Shown: piece by piece, positions 46,497 to 57,200 of the stretch
Numbering within the stretch: the stretch's first letter is position 1
Layout of the letters: every line of letters starts with the position of its first letter
From: Macrostomum hystrix
Taxonomy: Eukaryota; Platyhelminthes; Macrostomidae
Assembly: GCA_950097015.1 (NCBI GenBank)
Contig: CATNEN010000001.1
Coordinates: 25,039,001-25,103,000 of the forward strand
Reading direction: 5' to 3'
Length of the DNA: 64,000 nucleotides
The notes under the pieces: model-generated
Seen by the model: only the letters and a program-made list of their open reading frames with translations
Databases searched by the model: none
What the model was told of the DNA's origin: nothing
Made by a program: the position numbers and the translations under genes

Positions 46497-46542
46497 AATG
46501 CGTGGGTCGGTGGCAGAGCGGTTAACGCGTTTGCCTCTCGCA
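46497..46542 (+). mobile_element. SINE-A head only (tRNA-like)
   Basis: gggtcggtggcagagcggtt and acgcgtttgcctctcgcac: the first 45 bases of SINE-A, with a perfect A box, cut off before the B box. Confidence 0.7.
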
Positions 46543-46778
46543 CATGTGGTGTACTGTGGTGCACAAGTACACTCTTGAATTGTGGTGTACTTGTGCACAG
46601 AAGCGCGGTGATACTGCCTAGACTACGCGTGCAAACTGCGCATTGCAGCTGGTTGCGCAGTGATGCTATCGACGCTGCAACACTACTATAAATTGAAGCT
46701 GCAAGTTTTTAACATTATTGCTTTCTTTTGCGAAATTCTTTGTGAACAAGTTATTAAAAAAAACTTCAATCAGAGAAA

Positions 46779-48611
46779 ATGCTTGCTAAAATTGGATTGA
46801 ACGTTCTGCTTTTACTTCTGATGAAGCTGAGCAGCAGCTACATTCAATGGCAATTCATTTACAATCAAAAAGTGAATCTGAAATGGACCAACAACAGCTG
46901 CGTCATTGTCGGAGTGCGGTCGACGACATTCGAGCCGCAGCTGGTTGCGCTAGGTTTGCTGGGCTTCCTGTGCCCATTGTTTGGTGCATTTCTGGCTAAA
47001 AACTTTGGCTTTCGGTACATCCTCAGAATCGGAGGGATTCTGCTCTGGCTGCCCGGCAGCTGCTTCATAGTGTCCTACTTCTGGTCTAACCTCACCTGCG
47101 AGCCTCAACGGGGCTACCCGATTTGGCTGTCTCTCTTCTTTATTTTGTGCCTGGCAGACCCTGCCCTGTTGATGATGTTGATAGCGATGGGAGACTCCGA
47201 AATCGTCGGCACCACGGCTGCCAGAGCGGAGTTTCGCGGCCTGCTGATGACCATCTACTATGCGGTGGCGGCTGTAGGACAGCTGCTTGGAATTTTGCCG
47301 TACCTCCTCCAGCGGAATTCGGTGGCTGCCGTGCAGAACGACCTCAGCTTGTTGGCATGCTTTATCTTCACCGCCTGCTCCTGGTTTCTGAGTCTTCCAG
47401 AAGACGCAATCAATCGTCCTCAAGCACAACCGGACAATGAAGTGAGCGTGATTTGGGTAAAAAAGTGCAGCCAGGTGGTGGCCTTTTCAATACCTTTCGC
47501 GGCGATTCTCGCAGTCGGGTTGGACTTCAGCACCGCTCGAGAGCTGAGTTATTATTTCGGGTTTTCCGAGGCTGAGCCAACAAAGCTTGAGCTGGTCACT
47601 ATGTTTCTGCCAGTGGTGATGTTCTCGATCGGCACTGCCATCACGTGCGTCATCATTGGCGGCATCCGCATGCTCTGCAGCTGCGGCACAACTCGAAAGC
47701 AGACTCGACTTCAGGCTGGAGTGATACTCGAGACTCTACTGCACGCAGGTGAGAATAAGCAGCATTAATTAGTTATTATACTTGTAAAAGTATTTGGCAA
47801 TGGCACCGGCCCCAATTGGGTCTGATGTGCAGCCGATAGCACAGCCGCAACGATTGCGCAGCGCATCTGAAGGCTGCGTACGGCTGTTCAGTCCATGGAC
47901 TGGGGGACGCCACACCCACCCTCAATTACACCAGCTGATACTGGTACCCATTTAACAGCTGGGTGAACTGATGCAGTGTATAATTAAGTGTCTTTCTAAA
48001 GGACGCAAATTGTTCCACCTGTCCCTCAAGTCGTTAGTCCGATGTGATCTCTACAATCCCAACCTTTTTTCTATAAATCAACCTGTGTATTGTATTCATG
48101 GGGGACGCAATTTTTTTTCTAGATTTCCAGCAATTCTTTGGGACTATGCAATTTTGACATTCGCACAGGCCTGATCGCGCTGTTGACAAACGAAAATTGG
48201 TCATCTGGCTTTTCCATCGTCATGTTCACCACTGTTTCTTTCGCTGAGGGCGTCAGCAACGCCTTGACCGTGGCAGGAATGTACGAGCTGATGGCGGCTC
48301 TGGCCAAGCCGAATCTGCGAGCTGTGGCCATCGGCCTCATCATGACAACCTGGAGCGTTACCATCAGCCTCAACGTTGTCGTGTTATTAGTATTAAATGT
48401 TATGCCAAAAAAGGTCGGGAGTGTGTCGCCAGCCTTCTTTTTGTGGCATGTGGTGTGTGTTGGTCTTCTGCTACTGTCACTGCTGCAGCTGAAATTGCTC
48501 ACACTACCGCTAGCACAACGCATTGAGCAGTCAGCACTGAGCCAAGAGGAGGCGGACGAGTCTTCGAGACTAGTGGAACCGACGAGCGAAGCATCCATGA
48601 GTAGTGAGTAG
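46779..48611 (+). CDS. Divergent POT/SLC15-like membrane carrier (two exons)
   Basis: Exons 46779-47748 (GTGAGA donor, phase 1) and 48169-48611 give 470 aa with about 11 hydrophobic helices. The layout recalls proton-coupled oligopeptide transporters: LCPLFGAFLAKNFGFRYIL resembles the POT segment after TM2, LFFILCLADPALLMMLIAMG the TM4 region, and AGMYELMAALAKPNLRAVAI a late POT motif before TM11. The TM1 motif ExxERFxYY is degenerate (YIQWQFIYN, both Glu and the Arg missing), so proton coupling or transport may be altered. The identification is by pattern and could instead be another MFS branch. The ATG comes 5 bases after an acceptor-like caatcag. The intron carries a reversed SINE-B. Confidence 0.75.
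47790..48062 (-). mobile_element. SINE-B copy in the POT-like gene intron
   Basis: Reverse-oriented SINE-B with ccccaattgggtctgatgtg, the palindrome cagtccatggactg (47889-47902), cagctgggtgaactgatgca and the aattaagtgtctttctaaag body, then a diverged head. It fills most of the 420-bp intron. Confidence 0.9.
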
Positions 48612-49879
48612 CTGTGCTCAACGAATAACACCGATATGAAGTTTCCGCTTCAGAGCAATTACTGAGCAATTACTTTCTGTTGATAACACTGTTCTGCTGA
48701 TATTTTAATAACATCATGCAGAAGCTGGTAACTGTACCATAAAATGTGATACGTCGAAAAGCCTGATCAGTTTCCAAAGTGGATGCACTCATTAAAATCT
48801 ACTGAATTGAGATATAGTACATTTTGCTTTACTGATACGACATTTCGATGGCACATGCCAGCTACACGATTCAACCATTAATTTCGCTTCATGCTTTTGA
48901 AATGAAATAATCAAGGGTGAATCAGCTATCCTTGATCATGTACCATTGTCAGCTATTTACAGGTTATTCGTTTGGATGTCTGCTGCCCGTCTTCACAAGA
49001 CAAAAGTACTACCGCTTCACACCTGATTTTCTATTTGTCAAAGTATCACCAAGCCACACTCTTTTTTCAATTTATGTGAGTCTCCAACTCAAACTTCTTT
49101 TGATAAACTTATAAAATTTAAATGTAATATTTTGCTAGTGCACAGACAATAGTTTTAGCTACGAATCTAGACGCTCGGTTTAAGACCAAGCTTCAGCTGC
49201 TGCAGCATGAGAATGCACTCTGCAATGCCCGATAATTAGTTTGTTTCTCTCGCCCGTTCCAGACACTTCAGAATTGACCAGCTGCACCGCTGGGAGACCT
49301 TAGGACTGAGTAGGATGCCCGCCGAGAGTAAATCTCTTAATTGTCGAGTGCGGTAAAAACGGAATCTGCGGGTCAGGTGGCGCCCCAGAGCTCAAGAGAG
49401 TGTATGCCGTTCTCTTGATGTGGAACCCCAGGTCGTTAGTCGTATGTGGTGCAATCGCTGTTGCACCCTATACTGTTCTTATAAAGGCAGTTCTGAATGC
49501 TTACTTGGGCAAATTTCAGCGCAAAATTTAACACTAAAGGTAGAAAGTTTACATTTTATGTTATCCCTACGTGTAATGCATCTCTCAGTTTTTTTCAGGT
49601 TTACTTTGTGCCTGACGACAATCGTAAAACCTCATATTAACGGCACGAATTCGAAAGTCTCTTTGTCGCGGAAAGTGGTGGCAGATTCCCATTGGCTGAT
49701 GCATCTTTTCCTCTCCCGCTCTCTGTGCATCTCCGTCTCGTGATTGGTCGGATTCCAAGTCGTCCACGTGTCCGCTAACATAAATGATCAATATGAAGGC
49801 TGTGAATACGGTCTCTTGCTTCGAAGAGATGCATTCATTTATCTCTTTTTTATCCCTGTCTCTCTCTCTTTTGTTTAGA
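48612..49879. other. Intergenic, with old repeat remnants
   Basis: AT-rich DNA after the POT-like stop codon. At 49.66-49.76 kb a block with cattggctgatgcatct and gtctcgtgattggtcgg resembles (in reverse) blocks near 4.0 and 32.0 kb, probably part of a dispersed element, perhaps the one whose LINE-like 3' end follows. Confidence 0.5.
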
Positions 49880-50200
49880 AGGTCGAGTACTCTACATTTT
49901 GGCCTGTGAGACATTGCGCACTGTAAGACCGAAAATCGCCTATGAAAACAGAACATGCCCAAAATGTAGAGTCGAGGTAGAGAACGAAACTCATATTCTA
50001 TTTATATGCGATTGGTCCGTTTATGTTCCAATTAGAAATAAATTCATAGAGAAAGTGAACAAGCAATTTTCGAAATTTCGAAAGCCTAACAGCTTGATGA
50101 TAAAATTGTGTATTCAATGACACAGGAAAGCACAGAATTAACAGAAAGTTTTGTGGACTTCATAGAAAGCATACTTAAAGCTAGATAAAAAAGCCACTGC
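49880..50200 (+). pseudogene. C-terminal fragment of a non-LTR retrotransposon protein (copy 2)
   Basis: Related to the fragment at 7.8-8.2 kb: CETLRTVRPKIAYENRTCPK and ENETHILFICDW repeat the C-x2-C...H-x4-C pattern. The frame breaks after about 73 codons (stop near 50118), then continues as diverged sequence to the shared actgccctgaggac end. A dead, 5'-truncated copy. Confidence 0.72.
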
Positions 50201-50517
50201 CCTGAGGACAATAGTGAGAATTAATGCTTGATTATAGTGTGAGTTTTTGTTTTCTTATATTTGATCGTAGCTCGCAAATACACAATAGATATTCTCCTTT
50301 CGGGAGCGAAGTGATTTCACTCAGAGTTTTAATATTCTCTTTAAATTTCTATATTTAATAATTTTATGCTTTTGTTTACAAATTTCAAATATTTTATCAA
50401 GGACCACTGGAATAAGTCTAGTCTAGTCTAGTCCAGTAGTCCTTGTATTTTATTCACCTAAAATTAATCTTATGCGTGCTACTGTTCTTCTGTCGCCTTT
50501 TTTTAAATCAGAGGTTG

Positions 50518-51486
50518 TAGCCTAGTGGTTAGAGCGTCGGACTCACGACTTGAAGGTCGGGGGTTCGATTCCCGACTCCACTGGAACAATTTGTGTCCTT
50601 TAGCAAGACACTTAACTCTGCATTGCTTCAGTTCACCCAGCTGTTAAATGTGTACCAGCATCAGCTGGGATAATTGATGGTGGGTGTGGCGTCCCCCCAG
50701 TCCATGGACTGAACAGCCGTACGCAGCCTTCAGATGCGCCGCGCAATAGCTGCGGCTGTGCTGTCGGCTGCACATATGACCCAATTGGGACAGGTGTAGT
50801 CAATTATTAATTACAATTAATTTTTAAATCGAATTGTTCAGCCTTGGGTTAGAGCGTCGGACTCACGACTTGAAGGTCGGGGGTTCGATTCCCGACTCCA
50901 CTGGAACAATTTGTGTCCTTTAGCAAGACACTTAACTCTGCATTGCTTCAGTTCACCCAGCTGTTAAATGTGTACCAGCATCAGCTGGGATAATTGATGG
51001 TGGGTGTGGCGTCCCCCCAGTCCATGGACTGAACAGCCGTACGCAGCCTTCAGATGCGCCGCGCAATAGCTGCGGCTGTGCTGTCGGCTGCACATATGAC
51101 CCAATTGGGACAGGTGTAGTCAATTATTAATTACAATTAATTTTTAAATCGAATTGTTCAGCCTTGGGTTAGAGCGTCGGACTCACGACTTGAAGGTCGG
51201 GGGTTCGATTCCCGACTCCACTGGAACAATTTGTGTCCTTTAGCAAGACACTTAACTCTGCATTGCTTCAGTTCACCCAGCTGCTAAATGTGTACCAGCA
51301 TCAGCTGGGATAATTGAGGGTGGGTATGGCGTCCCCCCAGTCCATGGACTGAACAGCCGTACGCAGCCTTCAGATGCGCCGCGCAATAGCTGCGGCTGTG
51401 CTGTCGGCTGCACATCTGACCCAATTGGGGCAGGTGTAGTCAATTATTAATTACAATTAATTTTTAAATTGAATTGTTCAGCCTTG
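50518..51486 (+). mobile_element. Head-to-tail array of three SINE-B units (320-bp period)
   Basis: Three units starting at 50527, 50847 and 51167, each exactly 320 bp. Each has a tRNA-like head (gtggttagagcgtcggactc in the first; ggggttcgattcccgactcc B box), aagacacttaactctgcatt, cagttcacccagctg, the palindrome cagtccatggactg (50698, 51018, 51338), the cgcaatagctgcggctgtgc core, and an AT-rich tail. Units 1 and 2 look identical; unit 3 has about six substitutions. Only unit 1 has the extra gtagcctagt 5' sequence; later units begin gccttgggtt, as expected for tandem amplification. Confidence 0.95.
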
Positions 51487-52400
51487 TTACCAACATACAA
51501 AATAAACAAAAATCAGCACCCAATCAGCGTGCGCATTTCAATAAAAAAATTAATATTTCATTTCACAAAGCTGGATTTACCAACATCGGGTGCCATTGTG
51601 ACCATATAAGCTGCTAGTACGGGCGGGCTAACTGGGAGCAAATTAAATTTAAAAGTTTTCGAAAATAATTCACGAGCTTTCATAAAACATAAAGGGACAA
51701 GGTGTGTATAAATAGTCTGCTGGTACAAATCCATGACGAGTTCTCAGCAGCCATTTGAGCAGGCGTTTCGGGGACTTTCATTTTACCACGCTCGCTCGAT
51801 GGCAGGACGGGGTCGGCGGTTTTAAAAGGTTGAAAGTTTGAAATTATGACAGGAGAGCCTCAGCCACAGAATCAGCCTTGGAGGCGAGATAAATGAAGAC
51901 CTGTACTGTGGCTGGCCTAGTCGCTCAACTAGATGGCTCTGAAAGAGTCGGCTTAAAATGTGAGGCTAAACCGCAAAAAGACACGCATCGGAACGCTGAA
52001 GCGAGACAGATTGCTGGCTACCACTGCATTGCTGGCATGGGGCGGGTGTCTCCTTCGTTTGTTTTCTTAACGGAATAATAAACAAACTGTGCACAGCCGG
52101 GGGAGCTCCACCCTACGACTCGCTCCATCAACCCTACCAGCCTCCCCTCTCTGTCTCTCAGTGGCAGCTTTTTTGAAGTTTTCTAAAAAAGAAAGGAGCA
52201 ATTTTCAGTCGCATACAGTATATGTTTTTGTATTATAATTTCGCTCTCTTTAACCATCTTCATAAAAAAGGTGGCGTCTCTAAGTTCGACTAGAGAAAAC
52301 GGTCGGACGGTAGAAGGTGGAACACGGTAAAAGTGTACACGTCGATCAGAACAAATTTTCCGGCACAAATATTTGCCTAGCACATAGCACAGATGGCCCG
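51487..52400. other. Upstream region of the MATH-BTB gene
   Basis: Mixed-composition DNA without a supported gene. It ends with an acceptor-like tagcacag at 52392 just before the MATH-BTB start. Confidence 0.5.
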
Positions 52401-52407
52401 ATAGTCA

Positions 52408-53646
52408 ATGACTTCTATAAGCAGCGTCGGAGGCGGCGGCAGCGGCGGCGAAATCAAATACTACCTGAAGTTTGCCATCAATGTGCCCTACGGTGACGTG
52501 AAGCGCATGCTGCAGACTGACACCCGGCTGCTTTACTCCCTGAAGGACTGCTCCCGTGCAGGTCGAGTGAACTGGAAGCTGAAGCTCTACAGGTATCAGG
52601 CCACCGATCAGAGCTACCTGGCGCTCTACCTGAAGTTCGAACCGCAGGTCTGCACCGACGGAGTCAGCTGCACCACGGAGTTCTCCGTCAGACTGAGCGG
52701 TCCCGACAGCCGCAGCCTGGAGAGGCAGAGCTCCAGCGCGCGCCAGTTCACCAAAGCCGACGACAGCTGGGGTTGGTCGCAGTTTGCGCCAGCAGGCGAG
52801 CTGGAGGCCTACGTGAGCGCCCCAGACGGCTCGGACATCCTGCGTCTCAGCGGTGTGATCAAGATTTACGAGTCCTCAAAGCTGCTCTACCCGCGCAGGC
52901 GGCACAATTTTACGCGCGCACAGAATGGGTCCGATTTCCGCATCCAGGTGGGGCCAGTCACCTTTCACGTGCACCGGGCAGTTCTGGTGCTTAATTCCGA
53001 CCACTTTGCCGGCTTGTTCGCGCGCCAGGACTCCGAGGAAGCTCGCAGCGGTCAGTTAGCGCTACCGGACGAAAAAGTGCAAGACGTGCACCTGATGCTG
53101 CAGTTCATGTACCCCGGCTACAGCCGAGTCCTCGAGGAGTCCACATTGATGCCGCTGAGTCGCTTGGCATCGAAATTTCACCTGCACAGCCTCGCTTGGT
53201 CCTGCCTACAGTTCGTTGACTCACAACTGAGTACCGAGACAGTCGAGCCCGAGCGGGCCATGAAGTACTACTTCGCCTGCATCCGGTGGCTGCAGTGCGC
53301 GGACCTCGCCGAACAATGCGTCCGCTCCGTTGCCGGTCAGCCGTGGGCGCGCGTCAAGGTGGCGCCGCATTTTCGTCAGCTCGACGAAGCTGAGCGAGCC
53401 GCCTTTCTGGAATTGTTTCTGGACTTCAAGGAGGCCCGGCGTCGGGTAACACCGAGCGCCGCTGCCGCTATCAACACCCCTCCAACGACTTCGGTGAACG
53501 ACGCTGAAGCCGCAGCGGAGCACAGAGGCGACAGTGTCTTGAATTACGTCGATGTCGCCGCGGACAGCCAGGTGAAGGTCAACGGCGTGCACCTGGACAC
53601 CTCTGAGGATGAGGTGTTTAGGGATTCGGACAATGAGGAGTACTGA
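52408..53646 (+). CDS. MATH-BTB domain protein (single exon)
   Basis: 412 aa, no intron. After a Gly/Ser-rich start come a MATH/TRAF-like domain (about 18-155: YYLKFAINVPYGDV, NWKLKLYRY, YLALYLKFEP, SWGWSQFAP, DILRLSGVIKIYE) and a BTB domain (about 170-280: NGSDFRIQVGPVTFHVHRAV, LNSDHFAGLF, MLQFMYPGYS). A BACK-like helical part (to about 345) and an acidic tail (EDEVFRDSDNEEY) follow. This is the layout of SPOP/BATH proteins, cullin-3 substrate adaptors in which MATH picks the substrate and BTB binds CUL3. The FxxFxYPGYS stretch fits BTB helix A5. High C/G at third positions and lack of introns, among intron-rich neighbours, suggest a retrocopy or an expanded gene family. A three-codon upstream ORF (ATG at 52393) stops 3 bases before the start. 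Confidence 0.92.
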   Translation: MTSISSVGGGGSGGEIKYYLKFAINVPYGDVKRMLQTDTRLLYSLKDCSRAGRVNWKLKLYRYQATDQSYLALYLKFEPQVCTDGVSCTTEFSVRLSGPDSRSLERQSSSARQFTKADDSWGWSQFAPAGELEAYVSAPDGSDILRLSGVIKIYESSKLLYPRRRHNFTRAQNGSDFRIQVGPVTFHVHRAVLVLNSDHFAGLFARQDSEEARSGQLALPDEKVQDVHLMLQFMYPGYSRVLEESTLMPLSRLASKFHLHSLAWSCLQFVDSQLSTETVEPERAMKYYFACIRWLQCADLAEQCVRSVAGQPWARVKVAPHFRQLDEAERAAFLELFLDFKEARRRVTPSAAAAINTPPTTSVNDAEAAAEHRGDSVLNYVDVAADSQVKVNGVHLDTSEDEVFRDSDNEEY

Positions 53647-54265
53647 TGCAAGCAAATCTCCTGTTTGTTATCACTCATTGTACACATTTTAGCGACGTTT
53701 TTCTCTTTGGCTGTCATCGCATTCTGCTAGTTTTCAATCCTGTTTCCAGAAAGAAATTTCTGAAGAAGAGCGCAGCAAACAACCTCCGGCGGTATTCAGA
53801 GTTCAATTGAGTCCACGAGAATCTTCGTCCTTGCAGTCATTGCATGGCTTCCTATTGTTGTCTTTGGTTCATTGTTCTATCCAATAGGCTTGATCAGTGC
53901 ATTTTTTGCTATTATAAAATAACTTTGGCTTCCATGGCGCGTAATCAAAGGGTAAAACATGTACAAACCCGTCTTTGATGTTTGCGATGCTTCAAATTCG
54001 TATTTTCTTAAGTATAATCGAGTTAATTATGGACTATCTGACTATGGTGATTTATTTCCTAACCTTATTAATGGAGCCGAAAAATGTGTGCTTCACATAT
54101 ACTACTACTTTGGGATCTTGAGTAATTTGGAAGCCGCGGGTTTCTGTGATTGGCTGAGCTCAGTGAAGTTTTAAGTCGCGATTGAGTTAAAAAAACTGTG
54201 ATTAAGAGAGCTGATTTTGACCTGCTTAGATCGAACTGCAAGCCTCTGCACTTTGTGCTCAAAAT
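53647..54265. other. Intergenic between MATH-BTB and laminin-G genes
   Basis: AT-rich DNA expected to hold the 3' UTR of the MATH-BTB gene and the promoter of the laminin-G gene. A 71-codon open frame at 53959-54174 has no recognisable feature. Confidence 0.5.
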
Positions 54266-57200
54266 ATGTCTAGATCATCTGGCAAATTGCCCAGCTACAT
54301 AACAATAGCCCTAATTGCTTGCCTATCCGTAGTCCTAGTCATCAGAGCTGACAGCAAACTGGTTGACAGCTTCCAAGGACTGTCTGGCTGCTTCCAACTG
54401 CTGCAGGGCGGCCGGTTAATATACAGCTCCGCTGGCGGCTTCAATGGGACCAAGTAAGCCAGTCTGTCTGTCCGAGTGTTGGCTGCCTACTGTCTGTCTG
54501 TCTGTCCGAGTGTTGGCTGCCTACTGTCTGTCTGTCTGTCCGAGTGTTGGCTGCCTACTGTCTGTCTGTCTGTCCTAGTGTTGGCTGCCTACTGTCTGTC
54601 TGTCTGTCCTAGTGTTGGCTGCCTACTGTCTGTCTGTCTGTCCTAGTGTTGGCTGCCTACTGTCTGTCTGTCTGTCCTAGTGTTGGCTGCCTACTGTCTG
54701 TCTGTCTGTCCTAGTGTTGGCTGCCTACTGTCTGTCTGTCTGTCCTAGTGTTGGCTGCCTACTGTCTGTCTGTCTGTCCTAGTGTTGGCTGCCTACTGTC
54801 TGTCTGTCCTAGTGTTGGCTGCCTACTGTCTGTCTGTCTGTCCTAGTGTTGGCTGCCTACTGTCTGTCTGTCCTAGTGTTGGCTGCCTACTGTCTGTCTG
54901 TCCTAGTGTTGGCTGCCTACTGTCTGTCTGTCTGTCCTAGTGTTGGCTGCCTACTGTCTGTCTGTCTGTCCTAGTGTTGGCTGCCTACTGTCTGTCTGTC
55001 TGTCCTAGAGTGGGCTGCCTACTGTCTGTCTGTCCTAGTGTTGGCTGCCTACTGTCTGTCTGTCTGTCCTAGTGTTGGCTGCCTACTGTCTGTCTGTCCT
55101 AGTGTTGGCTGCCTACTGTCTGTCTGTCCTAGTGTTGGCTGCCTACTGTCTGTCTGTCTGTCCTAGTGTTGGCTGCCTACTGTCTGTCTGTCTGTCCTAG
55201 TGTTGGCTGCCTACTGTCTGTCTGTCTGTCCTAGTGTTGGCTGCCTACTGTCTGTCTGTCTGTCCTAGTGTTGGCTGCCTACTGTCTGTCTGTCCTAGTG
55301 TTGGCTGCCTACTGTCTGTCTGTCTGTCTATTCTAGTGTTGGCTGCCCGAGTGAAAACTGTCTGTCAATCATTAAAAAAGTCTCCACATTAAAAGTTTTT
55401 CCGGGTATGGAATTCACGGCTTAATTAAGTCTCAATTAAGTAACTGAAGGAGAGATATCGGCGGCGAGGTGAAAGTCAGGTTACAGGTAGAGTCAAATTG
55501 CAACAAAATTAAAGCAAATTAATTTTTTTTAAAGTACATCAGTGATTTAGTTTACTTAGCAAAAAAATCCCAAACACACGAGATCAGAGTGAAGAAAATT
55601 TAGCTTCAGGGCAGAGATTTCATAATAATAATATAGCAAATGTATTTCGAAGCCCCACTAGTTGAAATTGCAGCCAAGCTAAGGATCCCACTTGAAGGAA
55701 TTCAGTGAAATAGTTTTTTTTGCACGAGAAACCTTTGACTTCACTGACTAGTTGCAGCGGTCACAATGCAAGTACAGTAATTTAGTCATTTTTCACGTCC
55801 CAGCCCCGCCGTGAAATACTATCGTTTGAGCACTGCTCAAAAGACTGAGAGAGAAGGCCCCCTATTTTTTAATCTCTCTCAATTTCCTGCCTTGATATTT
55901 TTTGCGATCGCGCGCAGAATTTTCTGATAAATCCATCACAGTCAGGCTGCGCAATCTATTCCCCAGTTTCCTTAATCCCAGCAGATATTAATCCTCAACT
56001 TTTGCTGAGCCCCGCTATGCCGAGTGCGTGTTCCGAGCCCCACCCCTAAATGGTCGGTTTTGCCATTGTGAATTTGATTGATCTCCTCTGTGGGAAACAG
56101 ACACTACTATGAGACTAATGAGATAATGAGATGAGATAAACAGAAACACAGTAAGACAAATGGAGAGACTGTGAGATAAACAGAAAGACAGAGAGATAAA
56201 TAGAGAGACTGTGAGATAAACAGAGAGACTGTGAGATAAACAGAGAGACTGTGAGATAAACAGAGAGACTGTGAGATAAACAGAGAGACTGTGAGATAAA
56301 CAGAGACTGTGAGATAAACAGAGAGACTGTGAGATAAATAGAGACTGTGAGATAAACAGAGAGACTGTGAGATAAACAGAGACTGTGAGATAAATAGAGA
56401 GACTGTGAGATAAACAGAGAGATAGTGAGATAAACAGAGAGACTGTGAGATAAACAAAGAGATAGTGAGATAAACAGAGAGACTGTGAGATAAACAGAGA
56501 GACTGTGAGATAAACAGAGAGACTGTGAGATAAACAGAGAGACTGTGAGATAAACAGAGAGACTGTGAGATAAACAGAGAGACTGTGAGATAAACAGAGA
56601 CTGTGAGATAAATAGAGACTGTGAGATAAACAGAGAGACTGTGAGATAAACAGAGACTGTGAGATAAATAGAGAGACTGTGAGATAAGCAGATTCATTTC
56701 CATAAGATTCCAACCCTGTCCTGCCCCCGTCACCGCAGCGCGGTGATTTCGCTCACATTTCTGAGCTTCCACAACGAAGGCGTTCTGCTGTACATGGGCG
56801 GCCTGCACGGAGACTACCTGGGCCTCTACCTGAGGGACGGCCGGATCAATTATTTCATTTTCAACCCGTCCAGATTGCACATGTCACTCGGCGGCATTCA
56901 TTTTAGAGGCGACTCCAAAATTGAACTCAACAGAAACTACTCGGTGAGCACTCCAGAGAGCCTGGGGATTCGAACTCTGGAGGTTTATCAGTTAGGAGTC
57001 CGAACCCGCTGGACGGAAACCATTGTCATTATCTGTTCTCAAATACTCAATTGTCAAGTTCAGCAAGCTGCCAAGCCTGAGGCTCAATTCAATTTCAGGT
57101 GGAATTCTCATTCAATCAGCCTCAACGACAAAGCGTGTTAAACAAAGACCTGTACACAACTGCTCTGCGGCTGGATGATGCCACGGTGCAATTGCTGGAC

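Noticed and set aside
50518-51486. Real tRNA genes (and at other SINE heads)
   Set aside because: A and B boxes are present, but no cloverleaf with a proper acceptor stem and anticodon arm could be drawn, and each head is followed by a conserved SINE body.
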